Positions 18,120-25,812 of a DNA stretch of 64,000 bases are shown here, piece after piece. The stretch is taken from the NCBI RefSeq assembly GCF_024749045.1, contig NZ_CP087184.1, positions 6,138,001 to 6,202,000 on the forward strand, read 5' to 3'. Position 1 is the first letter of the stretch. Every line of letters begins with the position of its first letter. Both the position numbers and the translations under genes were made by a program. The stretch is from Pseudomonas sp. B21-028 (GTDB lineage Bacteria > Pseudomonadota > Gammaproteobacteria > Pseudomonadales > Pseudomonadaceae). The notes below the pieces were generated by a model. It was not told the DNA's origin, made no database searches, and saw only the letters and a list, made by a program, of their open reading frames with translations.

Positions 18120-18449
18120 ATGCCCATATTCGAAACCCTCGTCCCGCGCGCCGATGTCTGGCATACCGCCAATGCCCATTGCCGCGTGCAATACCGGTTG
18201 CTGGCCGAAGCCGAAGCCGATCTGCTGTGCCGGGCCCTGAACCTGTTCGCCCTGCAGGGCTTGATGCCAGAGCAGGTTCACGTCGAACGCCAGGGCGAAC
18301 TGCTGGCGATGGAGATCCTCATCGAAGGGTTGAGCTGGCACCGTGCCCAGGTGCTTGCGGAAAAATTACGCAACCTGATCAGCGTGTGCTCGGTGGATCT
18401 GCAACGCGCTGACAATGTGTGGTCTGGGCCGGTCCAGGCGACCGCTTAA
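18120..18449 (+). CDS. Small ACT-like protein of unknown function
   Basis: A 109-residue soluble protein without signal peptide or membrane helix. Residues about 20-95 alternate strand and helix (CRVQYRLL, ALNLFALQGL, QVHVERQGELLAMEILIEG) in a way that resembles a single ACT/RAM domain or an IlvN-type small subunit. I do not recognise a named family. It is divergent from an Lrp-type regulator whose own ligand domain has the same fold, which suggests an amino-acid-responsive partner. The start follows CAGGAGACC. Confidence 0.75.
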   Translation: MPIFETLVPRADVWHTANAHCRVQYRLLAEAEADLLCRALNLFALQGLMPEQVHVERQGELLAMEILIEGLSWHRAQVLAEKLRNLISVCSVDLQRADNVWSGPVQATA

Positions 18450-18594
18450 AGCGCTGCACTGCAAGAATTCGAAACGCATTGGTCGGGTAGTGGCCCAACG
18501 GTTCATAGGGTCGGGACTATTCTTTTGCAGACCGGCTCCGGACGCGCAAGCGTCTGTATCGCGGCTTTGCTGCAATTGTCCAATAGGAACCCGC

Positions 18595-20379
18595 ATGTCC
18601 ACCAAACACGCCACTCAGGACCGCTGGCTGGACCTCAACGATCTACTGCGCCAACTGGTCACCCAGGGCTTCATCAGCCAGGACTCGGCCGAAACCGCGC
18701 TCAATGCCCGGCGACGCCACACCGCGAACAACCAGCTGCACCCGCTGGAGTTCATCGCCAACCAGCATCTGGACGACCTCAGCCGCCCCGGCAAGCGCCT
18801 GGACCTGGAGAGCCTGACCCTGTGGTTGTCCCAGCAGGCCGGCCAGCCGTACATGCGCATCGACCCGCTGAAGATCAATGTCGCCGCCGTTACGCCGCTG
18901 ATGTCCTATGCCTTTGCCCAGCGCCACAAGATCCTGGCGGTGGCCGTCGATCGCGACGCCGTCACCGTCGCCAGTGCCCAACCGTACGTCAGCAGTTGGG
19001 AATCGGACCTGACCCATGTACTCAAGCTGCCGATCAAGCGGGTGGTCGCCAACCCCGTGGACATCCAGCGCCTGAGCGTGGAGTTCTATCGCCTCGCCAA
19101 ATCGGTCAGCGGCGCCACCACGACCGACCAGCAACCGAGCAACCTCAGCAACTTCGAACAGTTGCTCAACCTGGGCGCCAGCGACCAGGAGCCGGACGCC
19201 AACGACGCGCATATCGTCAATATCGTCGACTGGCTGTTCCAGTACGCCTTCCAGCAGCGCGCCAGTGATATCCACATCGAGCCGCGTCGCGAGCAGGGCA
19301 CGGTGCGGTTCCGCATCGACGGCGTGCTGCATACCGTCTATCAATTCCCGCCCCAGGTGACGATGGCGATCATCAGCCGCCTGAAGAACCTGGGACGGAT
19401 GAACGTCGCGGAAAAACGCAAACCCCAGGACGGCCGGGTCAAGACCAAGACCCCGGACGGTAACGAGGTGGAATTGCGCCTGTCGACATTGCCCACGGCG
19501 TTTGGCGAAAAAATGGTCATGCGGATCTTCGACCCCGAAGTCCTGCTCAAGGATTTCGACCAGCTCGGTTTCTCCGCCGACGACCTGCGCCGCTGGCAAG
19601 ACATGACGCGTCAGCCCAACGGCATCATCCTGGTGACCGGCCCTACCGGTTCCGGCAAGACCACCACGCTCTACACCACCCTGAAGAAGCTGGCGACGCC
19701 GGAGGTGAACCTCTGCACCATCGAGGACCCGATCGAGATGGTCGAGTCGTCCTTCAACCAGATGCAGGTGCAGCACAACATCGACCTGAGTTTCGCCGCA
19801 GGGGTGCGCGCGCTCATGCGGCAGGACCCGGACATCATCATGATCGGCGAAATCCGTGACCTGGAAACCGCCGAGATGGCGATCCAGGCGGCGCTCACCG
19901 GGCACCTGGTGCTTTCGACGCTGCATACCAACGATGCGCCGAGCGCCATCAGTCGCCTGCTTGAGCTCGGCGTGCCCCACTATCTGATCAAGGCCACGGT
20001 CCTCGGGATCATGGCCCAGCGCCTGGTGCGCACGCTGTGTCCTCATTGCAAGGCGCCCCTGGCCCTGGACGAGGAAGACTGGCAGACCTTGACCCGGCCC
20101 TGGCAGGCCCCGCTGCCGAGCAATGCCCAACAAGCCGTCGGTTGCCTGGAATGCCGTGATACCGGTTACCGCGGCCGCGCCGGGGTCTACGAAATACTTC
20201 AGCTGAGTGACAGCATCAAGGGGCTGATCCATGCCGACACCGACCTGCTGGCAGTACGCCGCCAGGCCTTCAAGGAAGGCATGCGCAGCTTGCGACTGTC
20301 CGGCGCGCAAAAAATCGCCGCCGGGCTGACGACTGTCGAGGAGGTGCTGCGGGTAACGCCGCAAAGCGAGCACAAGTGA
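18595..20379 (+). CDS. GspE/PilB-family secretion ATPase, orphan
   Basis: A 594-residue type II secretion/type IV pilus ATPase. An N1-type domain (about 15-160) is followed by the ATPase core. Walker A GPTGSGKTT is at 349-357, the Asp box at about 375-380, Walker B DPDIIMIGEIRD at 411-422 and the His box HTND at 444-447. CPHC (482-485) and CLEC form a zinc-binding tetracysteine. All catalytic parts are intact, so it should drive pilin or pseudopilin assembly at the inner membrane. No inner-membrane platform, pseudopilin or secretin gene is in the window. The ATG at 18595 follows AGGAAC; a longer frame overlaps the preceding gene. Confidence 0.9.
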   Translation: MSTKHATQDRWLDLNDLLRQLVTQGFISQDSAETALNARRRHTANNQLHPLEFIANQHLDDLSRPGKRLDLESLTLWLSQQAGQPYMRIDPLKINVAAVTPLMSYAFAQRHKILAVAVDRDAVTVASAQPYVSSWESDLTHVLKLPIKRVVANPVDIQRLSVEFYRLAKSVSGATTTDQQPSNLSNFEQLLNLGASDQEPDANDAHIVNIVDWLFQYAFQQRASDIHIEPRREQGTVRFRIDGVLHTVYQFPPQVTMAIISRLKNLGRMNVAEKRKPQDGRVKTKTPDGNEVELRLSTLPTAFGEKMVMRIFDPEVLLKDFDQLGFSADDLRRWQDMTRQPNGIILVTGPTGSGKTTTLYTTLKKLATPEVNLCTIEDPIEMVESSFNQMQVQHNIDLSFAAGVRALMRQDPDIIMIGEIRDLETAEMAIQAALTGHLVLSTLHTNDAPSAISRLLELGVPHYLIKATVLGIMAQRLVRTLCPHCKAPLALDEEDWQTLTRPWQAPLPSNAQQAVGCLECRDTGYRGRAGVYEILQLSDSIKGLIHADTDLLAVRRQAFKEGMRSLRLSGAQKIAAGLTTVEEVLRVTPQSEHK

Positions 20380-20465
20380 GCCCGGTAACGCTGACCGATA
20401 AGTCACGGAACTGAATCCAGGGGCAGGTAATCCAAAGTCATAGTTAACCCAGTGGAGTCACCATC

Positions 20466-20783
20466 ATGCGTCTCAAACTTGCTGTCGCTACCCTAGCCTT
20501 GCTGTCTCTTCCTGTTGGCTCGGCAATGGCCGACACGTTTTGGCGTAACGTCATCTCATCCGGTGCAACCACCGGTTCCACCTACCTGACTTTCAAGGAC
20601 CACAAACTGATCGTCGCCGCCCAGGACGACGCCGGTAGCTTCGTCGCCAGTGACGGCAACATCCGCGGCCCATACCTGGAAGCCGCGATGCAGAAGGTCC
20701 GTGCCGACAACCCGGGCTTGCAGGCCACCGACATGGAACTGGCTAACGCGATCCTGGCGAAAAACGCTGTCGCCCAGGACTGA
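20466..20783 (+). CDS. DUF2388-family exported protein
   Basis: A 105-residue protein with a signal peptide (residues 1-22, ending SAMA before DTFWRN). The mature part (about 83 residues) contains ISSGATTGSTYLTF and KLIVAAQDDAGSFVASDG, which I associate with the DUF2388 family, common and often multi-copy in Pseudomonas. Function is unknown. It stands alone between an ATPase gene and a strong terminator. Confidence 0.82.
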   Translation: MRLKLAVATLALLSLPVGSAMADTFWRNVISSGATTGSTYLTFKDHKLIVAAQDDAGSFVASDGNIRGPYLEAAMQKVRADNPGLQATDMELANAILAKNAVAQD

Positions 20784-20791
20784 TAGCCCAT

Positions 20792-20824
20792 AAAAAATGC
20801 CGCTCGATCGAGCGGCATTTTTTT
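20792..20824. terminator. Terminator after the DUF2388 gene
   Basis: The perfect palindrome AATGCCGCTCGATCGAGCGG continues into CATT and is flanked by A and T runs, so it can act in both directions. Confidence 0.9.
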
Positions 20825-20841
20825 GCCTGCAAGTAACCTCC

Positions 20842-20930
20842 TGCGGGAGCGAGCCTGCTCGCGATAGCGGCAGGTCAGCAATATTCATGCTGACTGACAC
20901 GCCGCCATCGCGAGCAGGCTCGCTCCCACA
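20842..20930. repeat. REP doublet, GAGCGAGCCTGCTCGCGA family
   Basis: Head-out doublet between the DUF2388 terminator and the gcvH stop codon. Confidence 0.9.
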
Positions 20931-20941
20931 TCAGCTGTTCG

Positions 20942-21328
20942 TCACTCGCCGATGGCAGCCTTGTAGCCAGCCGCATCAAGCAGCTTGCCGAGATCAGCAG
21001 CGGCATTGGAAGGCTTGAGCTTGAAGATCCAGGCGGTGTACGGCTCGGAGTTCAACAGCTCGGGCGAGCCGGCCAGCTCCTCGTTGACAGCGATCACTAC
21101 ACCACCGACCGGGGCATAGATGTCGGAAGCAGCCTTGACCGACTCCACCACACCTGCTGCATCACCGGCCTCAAACTCCTTACCGATTTCCGGCAGCTCG
21201 ACGAACACCACATCACCCAGCGCTTCCTGGGCATGGTCGGAGATGCCCACGGTGACGCTACCGTCAGCTTCCAGGCGCGCCCACTCATGACTTTCGGCAA
21301 AACGCAGTTCGGCAGGGATATCACTCAT
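20942..21328 (-). CDS. gcvH: Glycine cleavage system H protein
   Basis: A lipoyl-carrier protein of 127 codons plus stop. The lipoylated lysine is K65 in [12 protein letters not shown]. It shuttles the aminomethyl group of glycine between the P, T and L proteins. The ATG at 21328 has GAGG 8 bases upstream; an upstream TTG in frame is less likely. It follows gcvT by 52 bases and is probably cotranscribed. gcvP is not present next to it. Confidence 0.93.
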   Translation of the reverse strand: MSDIPAELRFAESHEWARLEADGSVTVGISDHAQEALGDVVFVELPEIGKEFEAGDAAGVVESVKAASDIYAPVGGVVIAVNEELAGSPELLNSEPYTAWIFKLKPSNAAADLGKLLDAAGYKAAIGE

Positions 21329-21380
21329 ATTCTGTGTCCTCAAGAGAAAGTGTCAGCGGCCAGCGACCCGCCGTGAAAGG

Positions 21381-22463
21381 TTAAATCAGGGTCTTGCCAT
21401 GGCGGACGAAGGTCGGTTTGACCACCCGTACCGGGTACCACTTACCACGAATTTCCACCTCGGCACGGTCGGCGGTAGCCATCGGAACACGTGCCAGGGC
21501 GATTGACTTGCTAAGCGTAGGAGAAAAACTGCCACTGGTGATCTCACCTTCGCCCACATCGGCAATGCGAACCACCTGATGGGCGCGCAAGACGCCGCGC
21601 TCTTCCAGCACCAGGCCAACCAGTTTGTGTTGCACGCCCCCCGCCAACTCGGCTTCCAGCGCACCGCGCCCGATGAACTGACGGCTCGCCGGCTCCCAGG
21701 CAATGTTCCAGGCCATGTTCGAGGCCAACGGGGAAATGTCCTGGTGAATGTCCTGGCCGTAGAGGTTCATGCCAGCCTCCAGACGCAAGGTATCGCGAGC
21801 ACCAAGGCCAATGGGGGAAATACCCGCCCCCACCAGATCATTGAAGAAACTCGGTGCCTCGTGGGCGGGCAGGACAATCTCCAGGCCGTCTTCACCGGTG
21901 TAGCCCGTGCGCGCGATGAACCAGTCACCGTCGGCACGGCCTTCAAAGGGCTTGAGCTGCTGGATCAACTGACCGCGCGATTGCGAGACCAGCTCGGCAA
22001 TCTTGTTCCGGGCCTGGGGCCCCTGGATGGCCAGCATCGCCAGTTCGGGACGTTCGCGCAATTGCACGTCGTACTCCCCGAGCTGCGCCTGCATCCAGGC
22101 CAGATCCTGATCCCGGGTCGAGGCGTTGAAGACCAGCCGGTAACCCTCGTCGACGCGGTAGACGATCATGTCGTCGACGATGCCGCCCTGCTCGTTGAGC
22201 ATGGCACTGTAGAGGGCACTTCCCGTGTCCCGCAAGCGATCGACGTCGTTGGCGAGCAAGCGCTGCAGCCAGGCCTTGGCCTGGGTACCGGCGACATCGA
22301 TCACCGTCATGTGGGATACATCGAACACACCGCAATCGCGACGTACCTGATGGTGCTCCTCGACTTGCGAGCCGTAATGCAGAGGCATATCCCAACCGCC
22401 AAAATCGACCATCTTCGCGCCGAGGGCGAGATGAAGGTCATACAGAGGCGTACGCTGTCCCAT
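21381..22463 (-). CDS. gcvT: Glycine cleavage system T protein (aminomethyltransferase)
   Basis: A 360-residue T protein beginning MGQRTPLYDLHLALGAKMVDFGGW, shown here only in part as MGQRTPLYDL. It contains the folate-binding barrel (about 40-280) and C-terminal barrel (about 285-360). It transfers the methylene group from the H-protein-bound intermediate to tetrahydrofolate. The ATG at 22463 follows AAGGAG; the open frame upstream runs through the structured leader (22499-22573) and is not coding. Confidence 0.93.
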   Translation of the reverse strand: MGQRTPLYDLHLALGAKMVDFGGWDMPLHYGSQVEEHHQVRRDCGVFDVSHMTVIDVAGTQAKAWLQRLLANDVDRLRDTGSALYSAMLNEQGGIVDDMIVYRVDEGYRLVFNASTRDQDLAWMQAQLGEYDVQLRERPELAMLAIQGPQARNKIAELVSQSRGQLIQQLKPFEGRADGDWFIARTGYTGEDGLEIVLPAHEAPSFFNDLVGAGISPIGLGARDTLRLEAGMNLYGQDIHQDISPLASNMAWNIAWEPASRQFIGRGALEAELAGGVQHKLVGLVLEERGVLRAHQVVRIADVGEGEITSGSFSPTLSKSIALARVPMATADRAEVEIRGKWYPVRVVKPTFVRHGKTLI

Positions 22464-22780
22464 GGGTTTCTCCTTCCGGGCTTGGCGAAGGTGCGGATGG
22501 ACACTGCATAGCGCGAGCGTCTGAAAAAAGGAGTTTTCCGACGCTCTCAGTTGTCCGGTCCGACAGACGGACCGCACCGAATGCCGCGCATTGTAGCCGC
22601 ATGAGGTAGGACTGGCACCTAGTGTTCTGTCTCGGAAATAAGCTGTTCACTGTTGGCGGCGTCTTGGGCGCCCGGCCGGCGTTGCCACTCCTCGCCATAG
22701 CCCTGCTATGACTCGTCGCGGCGCCTTGTCCGGACACCCAAGCCACTCGCCAAAAGAGAACGTATTTCCGAGACAGAACA
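22464..22780. other. gcvT leader and MITE insertion region
   Basis: No gene lies in this 317-base interval. It contains the structured gcvT leader (22499-22573) and almost all of the MITE-like element that ends at 22784. Confidence 0.7.
22499..22573 (-). promoter_or_regulatory. Structured 5' leader of gcvT
   Basis: Three nested or stacked stems are visible: GGACACT (22499-22505) with AGTTGTCC (22549-22556), enclosing GAGCGTC (22515-22521) with GACGCTC (22540-22546), abutted by the hairpin GGTCCG-ACAGA-CGGACC (22557-22573). This would form a compact RNA about 40 bases before the gcvT ribosome site. It does not show the conserved glycine-riboswitch core as I know it. Confidence 0.45.
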
Positions 22781-22784
22781 CTAG
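22619..22784. mobile_element. MITE-like element with perfect terminal inverted repeats
   Basis: The 166-base element begins CT+AGTGTTCTGTCTCGGAAATA and ends in the exact inverse, a 22-bp perfect terminal repeat with CTAG at both ends. It encodes no protein. The core (22680-22728) has CTCCTCGCCATAG and GCTATGACTCGTCGCGGCGC, shared with 15893-15990. CTAG/TA target use fits IS630-type transposases, which would have to act from elsewhere in the genome. The right-hand CTAG supplies the stop codon of the adjacent iron permease gene. Confidence 0.75.
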
Positions 22785-24397
22785 CTGTTTCGATGGGCCG
22801 AACGTCGTATCAATCCGATGACCGGCAACAACCCCACCAGGACCAACGTCAGCGCCGGCAACGCGGCACGCGCCCATTCCCCTTCGCTGGTCATCTCGAA
22901 GACCCGCACCGCCAGCGTGTCCCAGCCGAACGGGCGCATCAGCAAGGTCGCGGGCATTTCCTTGAGCACGTCGACGAACACCAGCAAGGCTGCGCTCAGG
23001 GTGCCGGGCAACAGCAACGGCAGATACACATTGAAAAACAGTCGTGGCCCACTTACCCCAAGGCTGCGTGCCGCTTCGGGCAAGGACGGACGAATCCGCG
23101 CCAGGCTGCTCTCCAACGGACCGTAGGCCACGGCCAGGAAGCGCACCAGATATGCCAGCAACAGCGCCGACAGGCTGCCCAGCAACAACGGTTTGCCCGC
23201 GCCGCCGAGCAAGGTCGACAGCGGGATCACCAGTTCACGGTCCAGATAGCTGAACGCAAGCATGATCGACACCGCCAGCACCGAGCCAGGCAAGGCATAC
23301 CCCAGGTTCGCCAGCCCCACGCCAGCGCGAATGACGCGGGTCGGGGCCAGGCGCCGGGCGAAAGCCAGCAACAAGGCCACGCAAACGGTGATCAGCGCCG
23401 CCAGGCCACCCAGGTAAAGGGTGTGGACGATCAACCCGACATAGCGCTCATCCAGATCGAAACGGCCTCGCTGCCAGAACCACACCACCAGTTGCAGGAC
23501 GGGAATGACAAATGCGCAGGCGAATACCAGCAGGCACCAACCGCTGGCCGCTGCTGCCTTGAGGCCGCGCAAGGCGTACAAGGCCTTGACCCTGGGCCGT
23601 TCGCTACTGGCCCGCTGGGCGCCCCGGGCCCGGCGCTCGCCATAGAGCACCAGCATCACCGCCAGCAACAACAGGCTGGCCAGTTGGGCAGCACTGGAAA
23701 GACTGAAGAAGCCGTACCAGGTCTTGTAGATGGCTGTGGTGAAAGTGTCGAAGTTGAACACCGACACCGCCCCGAAATCCGCCAGGGTCTCCATCAACGC
23801 CAACGCCACGCCCGCCCCAATGGCCGGCCGGGCCATCGGCAAAGCCACCCGCCAGAATGCCTGCCACGGTGATTGTCCGAGTACCCGGGCCGCTTCCATC
23901 AAGCCCTTGCCCTGGGCCAGGAACGCACTGCGCGCCAGCAGGTACACGTAAGGGTAAAAAACCAGCACCAGCACCAGGATCACTCCGCCGGTGGAGCGGA
24001 CCCGGGGCATGCGCAGGCCGCTGCCGAACCAGTCACGCAACAGGGTTTGCACCGGGCCGGCAAAGTCCAGCAGGCCCACGAAGACAAACGCCAGCACGTA
24101 GGCAGGAATCGCGAACGGCAGCATCAATGCCCAGTCGAGCCAACGCCGGCCCGGGAACTCACACAGACTGGTGAGCCAGGCAAGACTGACGCCCAGCACC
24201 GTCACACCTACCCCCACCCCCACGATCAGCGTCAGGGTATTGCCCAACAGACGCGGCATCTGGGTGTCCCACAGGTGGGACCAGATTTGCAGGTCGATGC
24301 TTTGCCAGGACAGCAACAGCACGCTCAAGGGCAACAGGACCAGCGCGGCGATGGCGAAGACCAGGGGGTACCAGCGGCGTTGGGCGGGGTGGGTCAA
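22781..24397 (-). CDS. fbpB: Fe(III) ABC transporter permease (FbpB/SfuB family)
   Basis: A large fused permease of about 538 residues with two BPD-type halves and roughly 12 membrane helices. Each half has an EAA-type loop (GLMEAARVLGQSPWQAFWRV and LPEAARSLGVSGPRLFFNVY). With the binding protein encoded upstream, it would import periplasmic ferric iron; an ATPase gene is not adjacent. No ATG fits the N-terminus. I use the TTG at 24397 (LTHPAQRRW), but a TTG at 24439 is also open. The stop codon lies inside the end of the MITE-like element. Confidence 0.85.
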   Translation of the reverse strand: MTHPAQRRWYPLVFAIAALVLLPLSVLLLSWQSIDLQIWSHLWDTQMPRLLGNTLTLIVGVGVGVTVLGVSLAWLTSLCEFPGRRWLDWALMLPFAIPAYVLAFVFVGLLDFAGPVQTLLRDWFGSGLRMPRVRSTGGVILVLVLVFYPYVYLLARSAFLAQGKGLMEAARVLGQSPWQAFWRVALPMARPAIGAGVALALMETLADFGAVSVFNFDTFTTAIYKTWYGFFSLSSAAQLASLLLLAVMLVLYGERRARGAQRASSERPRVKALYALRGLKAAAASGWCLLVFACAFVIPVLQLVVWFWQRGRFDLDERYVGLIVHTLYLGGLAALITVCVALLLAFARRLAPTRVIRAGVGLANLGYALPGSVLAVSIMLAFSYLDRELVIPLSTLLGGAGKPLLLGSLSALLLAYLVRFLAVAYGPLESSLARIRPSLPEAARSLGVSGPRLFFNVYLPLLLPGTLSAALLVFVDVLKEMPATLLMRPFGWDTLAVRVFEMTSEGEWARAALPALTLVLVGLLPVIGLIRRSAHRNS

Positions 24398-24441
24398 GGA
24401 AGGCGCTCGTTCAAATGAAGCATGGGCAGGCTCACACAAAA

Positions 24442-24576
24442 CCTGTGGCGAGGGGATTCATCCCCGCTGGCTTGCGAAGCAAGCCCATGGAAAACAACTC
24501 AGTCCGCCTGACACATCGCATGGCTTCCATCAGGGTCGCTCCGCGACCCAGCGGGGATGAATCCCCTCGCCACAGG
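24442..24576. repeat. Inverted repeat doublet, GTGGCGAGGGGAT family
   Basis: CCTGTGGCGAGGGGATTCAT and its inverse flank an inner section with GCGAAGC. It separates the iron-binding gene from the permease gene. Confidence 0.85.
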
Positions 24577-24592
24577 GGACCTCGCCTTGTTG

Positions 24593-25597
24593 TCAGTTCC
24601 AACCCGCCCGGTCCATCATGCGAATGGCTTCGGCCTGGCGCTTGCCCGCCACCTCAACCGGCAGCGTGTCGGCCTTGAATTTGCCCCAGGCTGCGACTTC
24701 CTTCGACGGCTCCACTTTGGGATTGGCCGGAAACTCCTGGTTCACGTCGGCAAAGATGCTCTGTGCCTCAGGCGTGGTCATCCACTCCACCAGTTTCTTC
24801 GCCGCTTCGGGATGCGGCGCGTGCCGGGTCAGGCCGATGCCCGACAGATTGATGTGCACGCCCCGGTCGGCCTGGTTCGGCCAGAACAGCTTCACTTTCA
24901 GGTCCGGCTTCTGCTGGTGCAGACGACCGTAATAATAGGTGTTGACGAGGCCGACGTCGCACTGCCCGGCGTTGATCGCCTCAAGCAATGCGGTGTCGTC
25001 GGAAAACACATCGGTGGACAAGTTCCGAACCCAGCCCTTGAGGATCTTCTCGGCTTTTTTCGCACCGTGGGTTTCGATCAGGGTGGCGGTCAGGGACTGG
25101 TTGTAGACCTTCTTCGAAGTGCGCAGGCACAGGCGACCTTCCCATTGATCGTCTGCCAGGGCTTCGTAGGTGGTCAGCTCGTCGGGTTTGACCCGGTCGG
25201 TGGAGTAGGCAATGGTCCGTGCCCGCAGGCTCAAGCCGGTCCAGGCATGGGAGGAGGCACGGTATTGAGACGGGATGTTGGCGTCGATCACCGGGGAGGT
25301 GAATGGCTGGAGAATGCCCATCTGCTCGGCCTGCCAGAGGTTGCCGGCGTCGACGGTGAGCAGCAGGTCGGCGGTGGCATTTTCACCTTCGGCCTTGATG
25401 CGCTGCATCAACGGCGCTTCCTTGTCGGTGATGAACTTAACCGATACACCAGTCTTCTGGGTGTAGGCATCGAAGACTGGCTTGATCAGCTCATCGATGC
25501 GTGAGGAGTAGACCACCACCTCATCGGCGGCCTGCACGGCAGTGGAGCCGATCAGGGTCAGGGCGAGGACGGACAGCAAGCGCTTGGATGCCGACAT
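24593..25597 (-). CDS. fbpA: Fe(III)-binding periplasmic protein
   Basis: A 334-residue solute-binding protein with a signal peptide (1-23, ending VQA before [10 protein letters not shown]). The tyrosine cluster NTYYYGR in the C-terminal lobe is the ferric-iron-binding signature of FbpA-type proteins. It delivers iron to the permease encoded downstream. The ATG at 25597 follows GAGAGA; an upstream methionine at 25663 adds a non-signal extension. Confidence 0.9.
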   Translation of the reverse strand: MSASKRLLSVLALTLIGSTAVQAADEVVVYSSRIDELIKPVFDAYTQKTGVSVKFITDKEAPLMQRIKAEGENATADLLLTVDAGNLWQAEQMGILQPFTSPVIDANIPSQYRASSHAWTGLSLRARTIAYSTDRVKPDELTTYEALADDQWEGRLCLRTSKKVYNQSLTATLIETHGAKKAEKILKGWVRNLSTDVFSDDTALLEAINAGQCDVGLVNTYYYGRLHQQKPDLKVKLFWPNQADRGVHINLSGIGLTRHAPHPEAAKKLVEWMTTPEAQSIFADVNQEFPANPKVEPSKEVAAWGKFKADTLPVEVAGKRQAEAIRMMDRAGWN

Positions 25598-25720
25598 GGA
25601 AGCGATCTCTCGGTGGATGAACGAGCGCAAATGATAAAGACTCACATTTGGCAGCTCAATCAAACAGTGGGTGGAGACATTTCCAAATGTTGCCGTGATG
25701 GTAGGCTAGCCATGCAACCG

Positions 25721-25789
25721 TCATCGCGAGCAGGCTCGCTCCCACATTGGATTGCATTTCCCTGTGGGAGCGAGCCTGCTCGCGATGAG
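25721..25789. repeat. REP doublet, GAGCGAGCCTGCTCGCGA family
   Basis: Tail-in doublet with a spacer of about 17 bases, between the ubiquinone hydroxylase gene and the upstream region of the iron-binding gene. Confidence 0.9.
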
Positions 25790-25812
25790 GCCATAAGCTC
25801 CAGACCAAAATC

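Noticed and set aside
18643..20406. 587-codon open frame antisense to the secretion ATPase
   Set aside because: No recognisable domain; it mirrors a gene with intact Walker, Asp and His boxes.
22464..22620. Glycine riboswitch ahead of gcvT
   Set aside because: The leader is structured and contains CTCTCAG on the non-coding strand only, but the conserved glycine-aptamer core is not recognisable on the gcvT strand. I report it only as an unassigned structured leader.
24397..24439. Start of the iron permease at 24439
   Set aside because: That codon is TTG in the edge of a repeat and has no ribosome site; the TTG at 24397 lies closer to the first conserved residues, though neither is certain.
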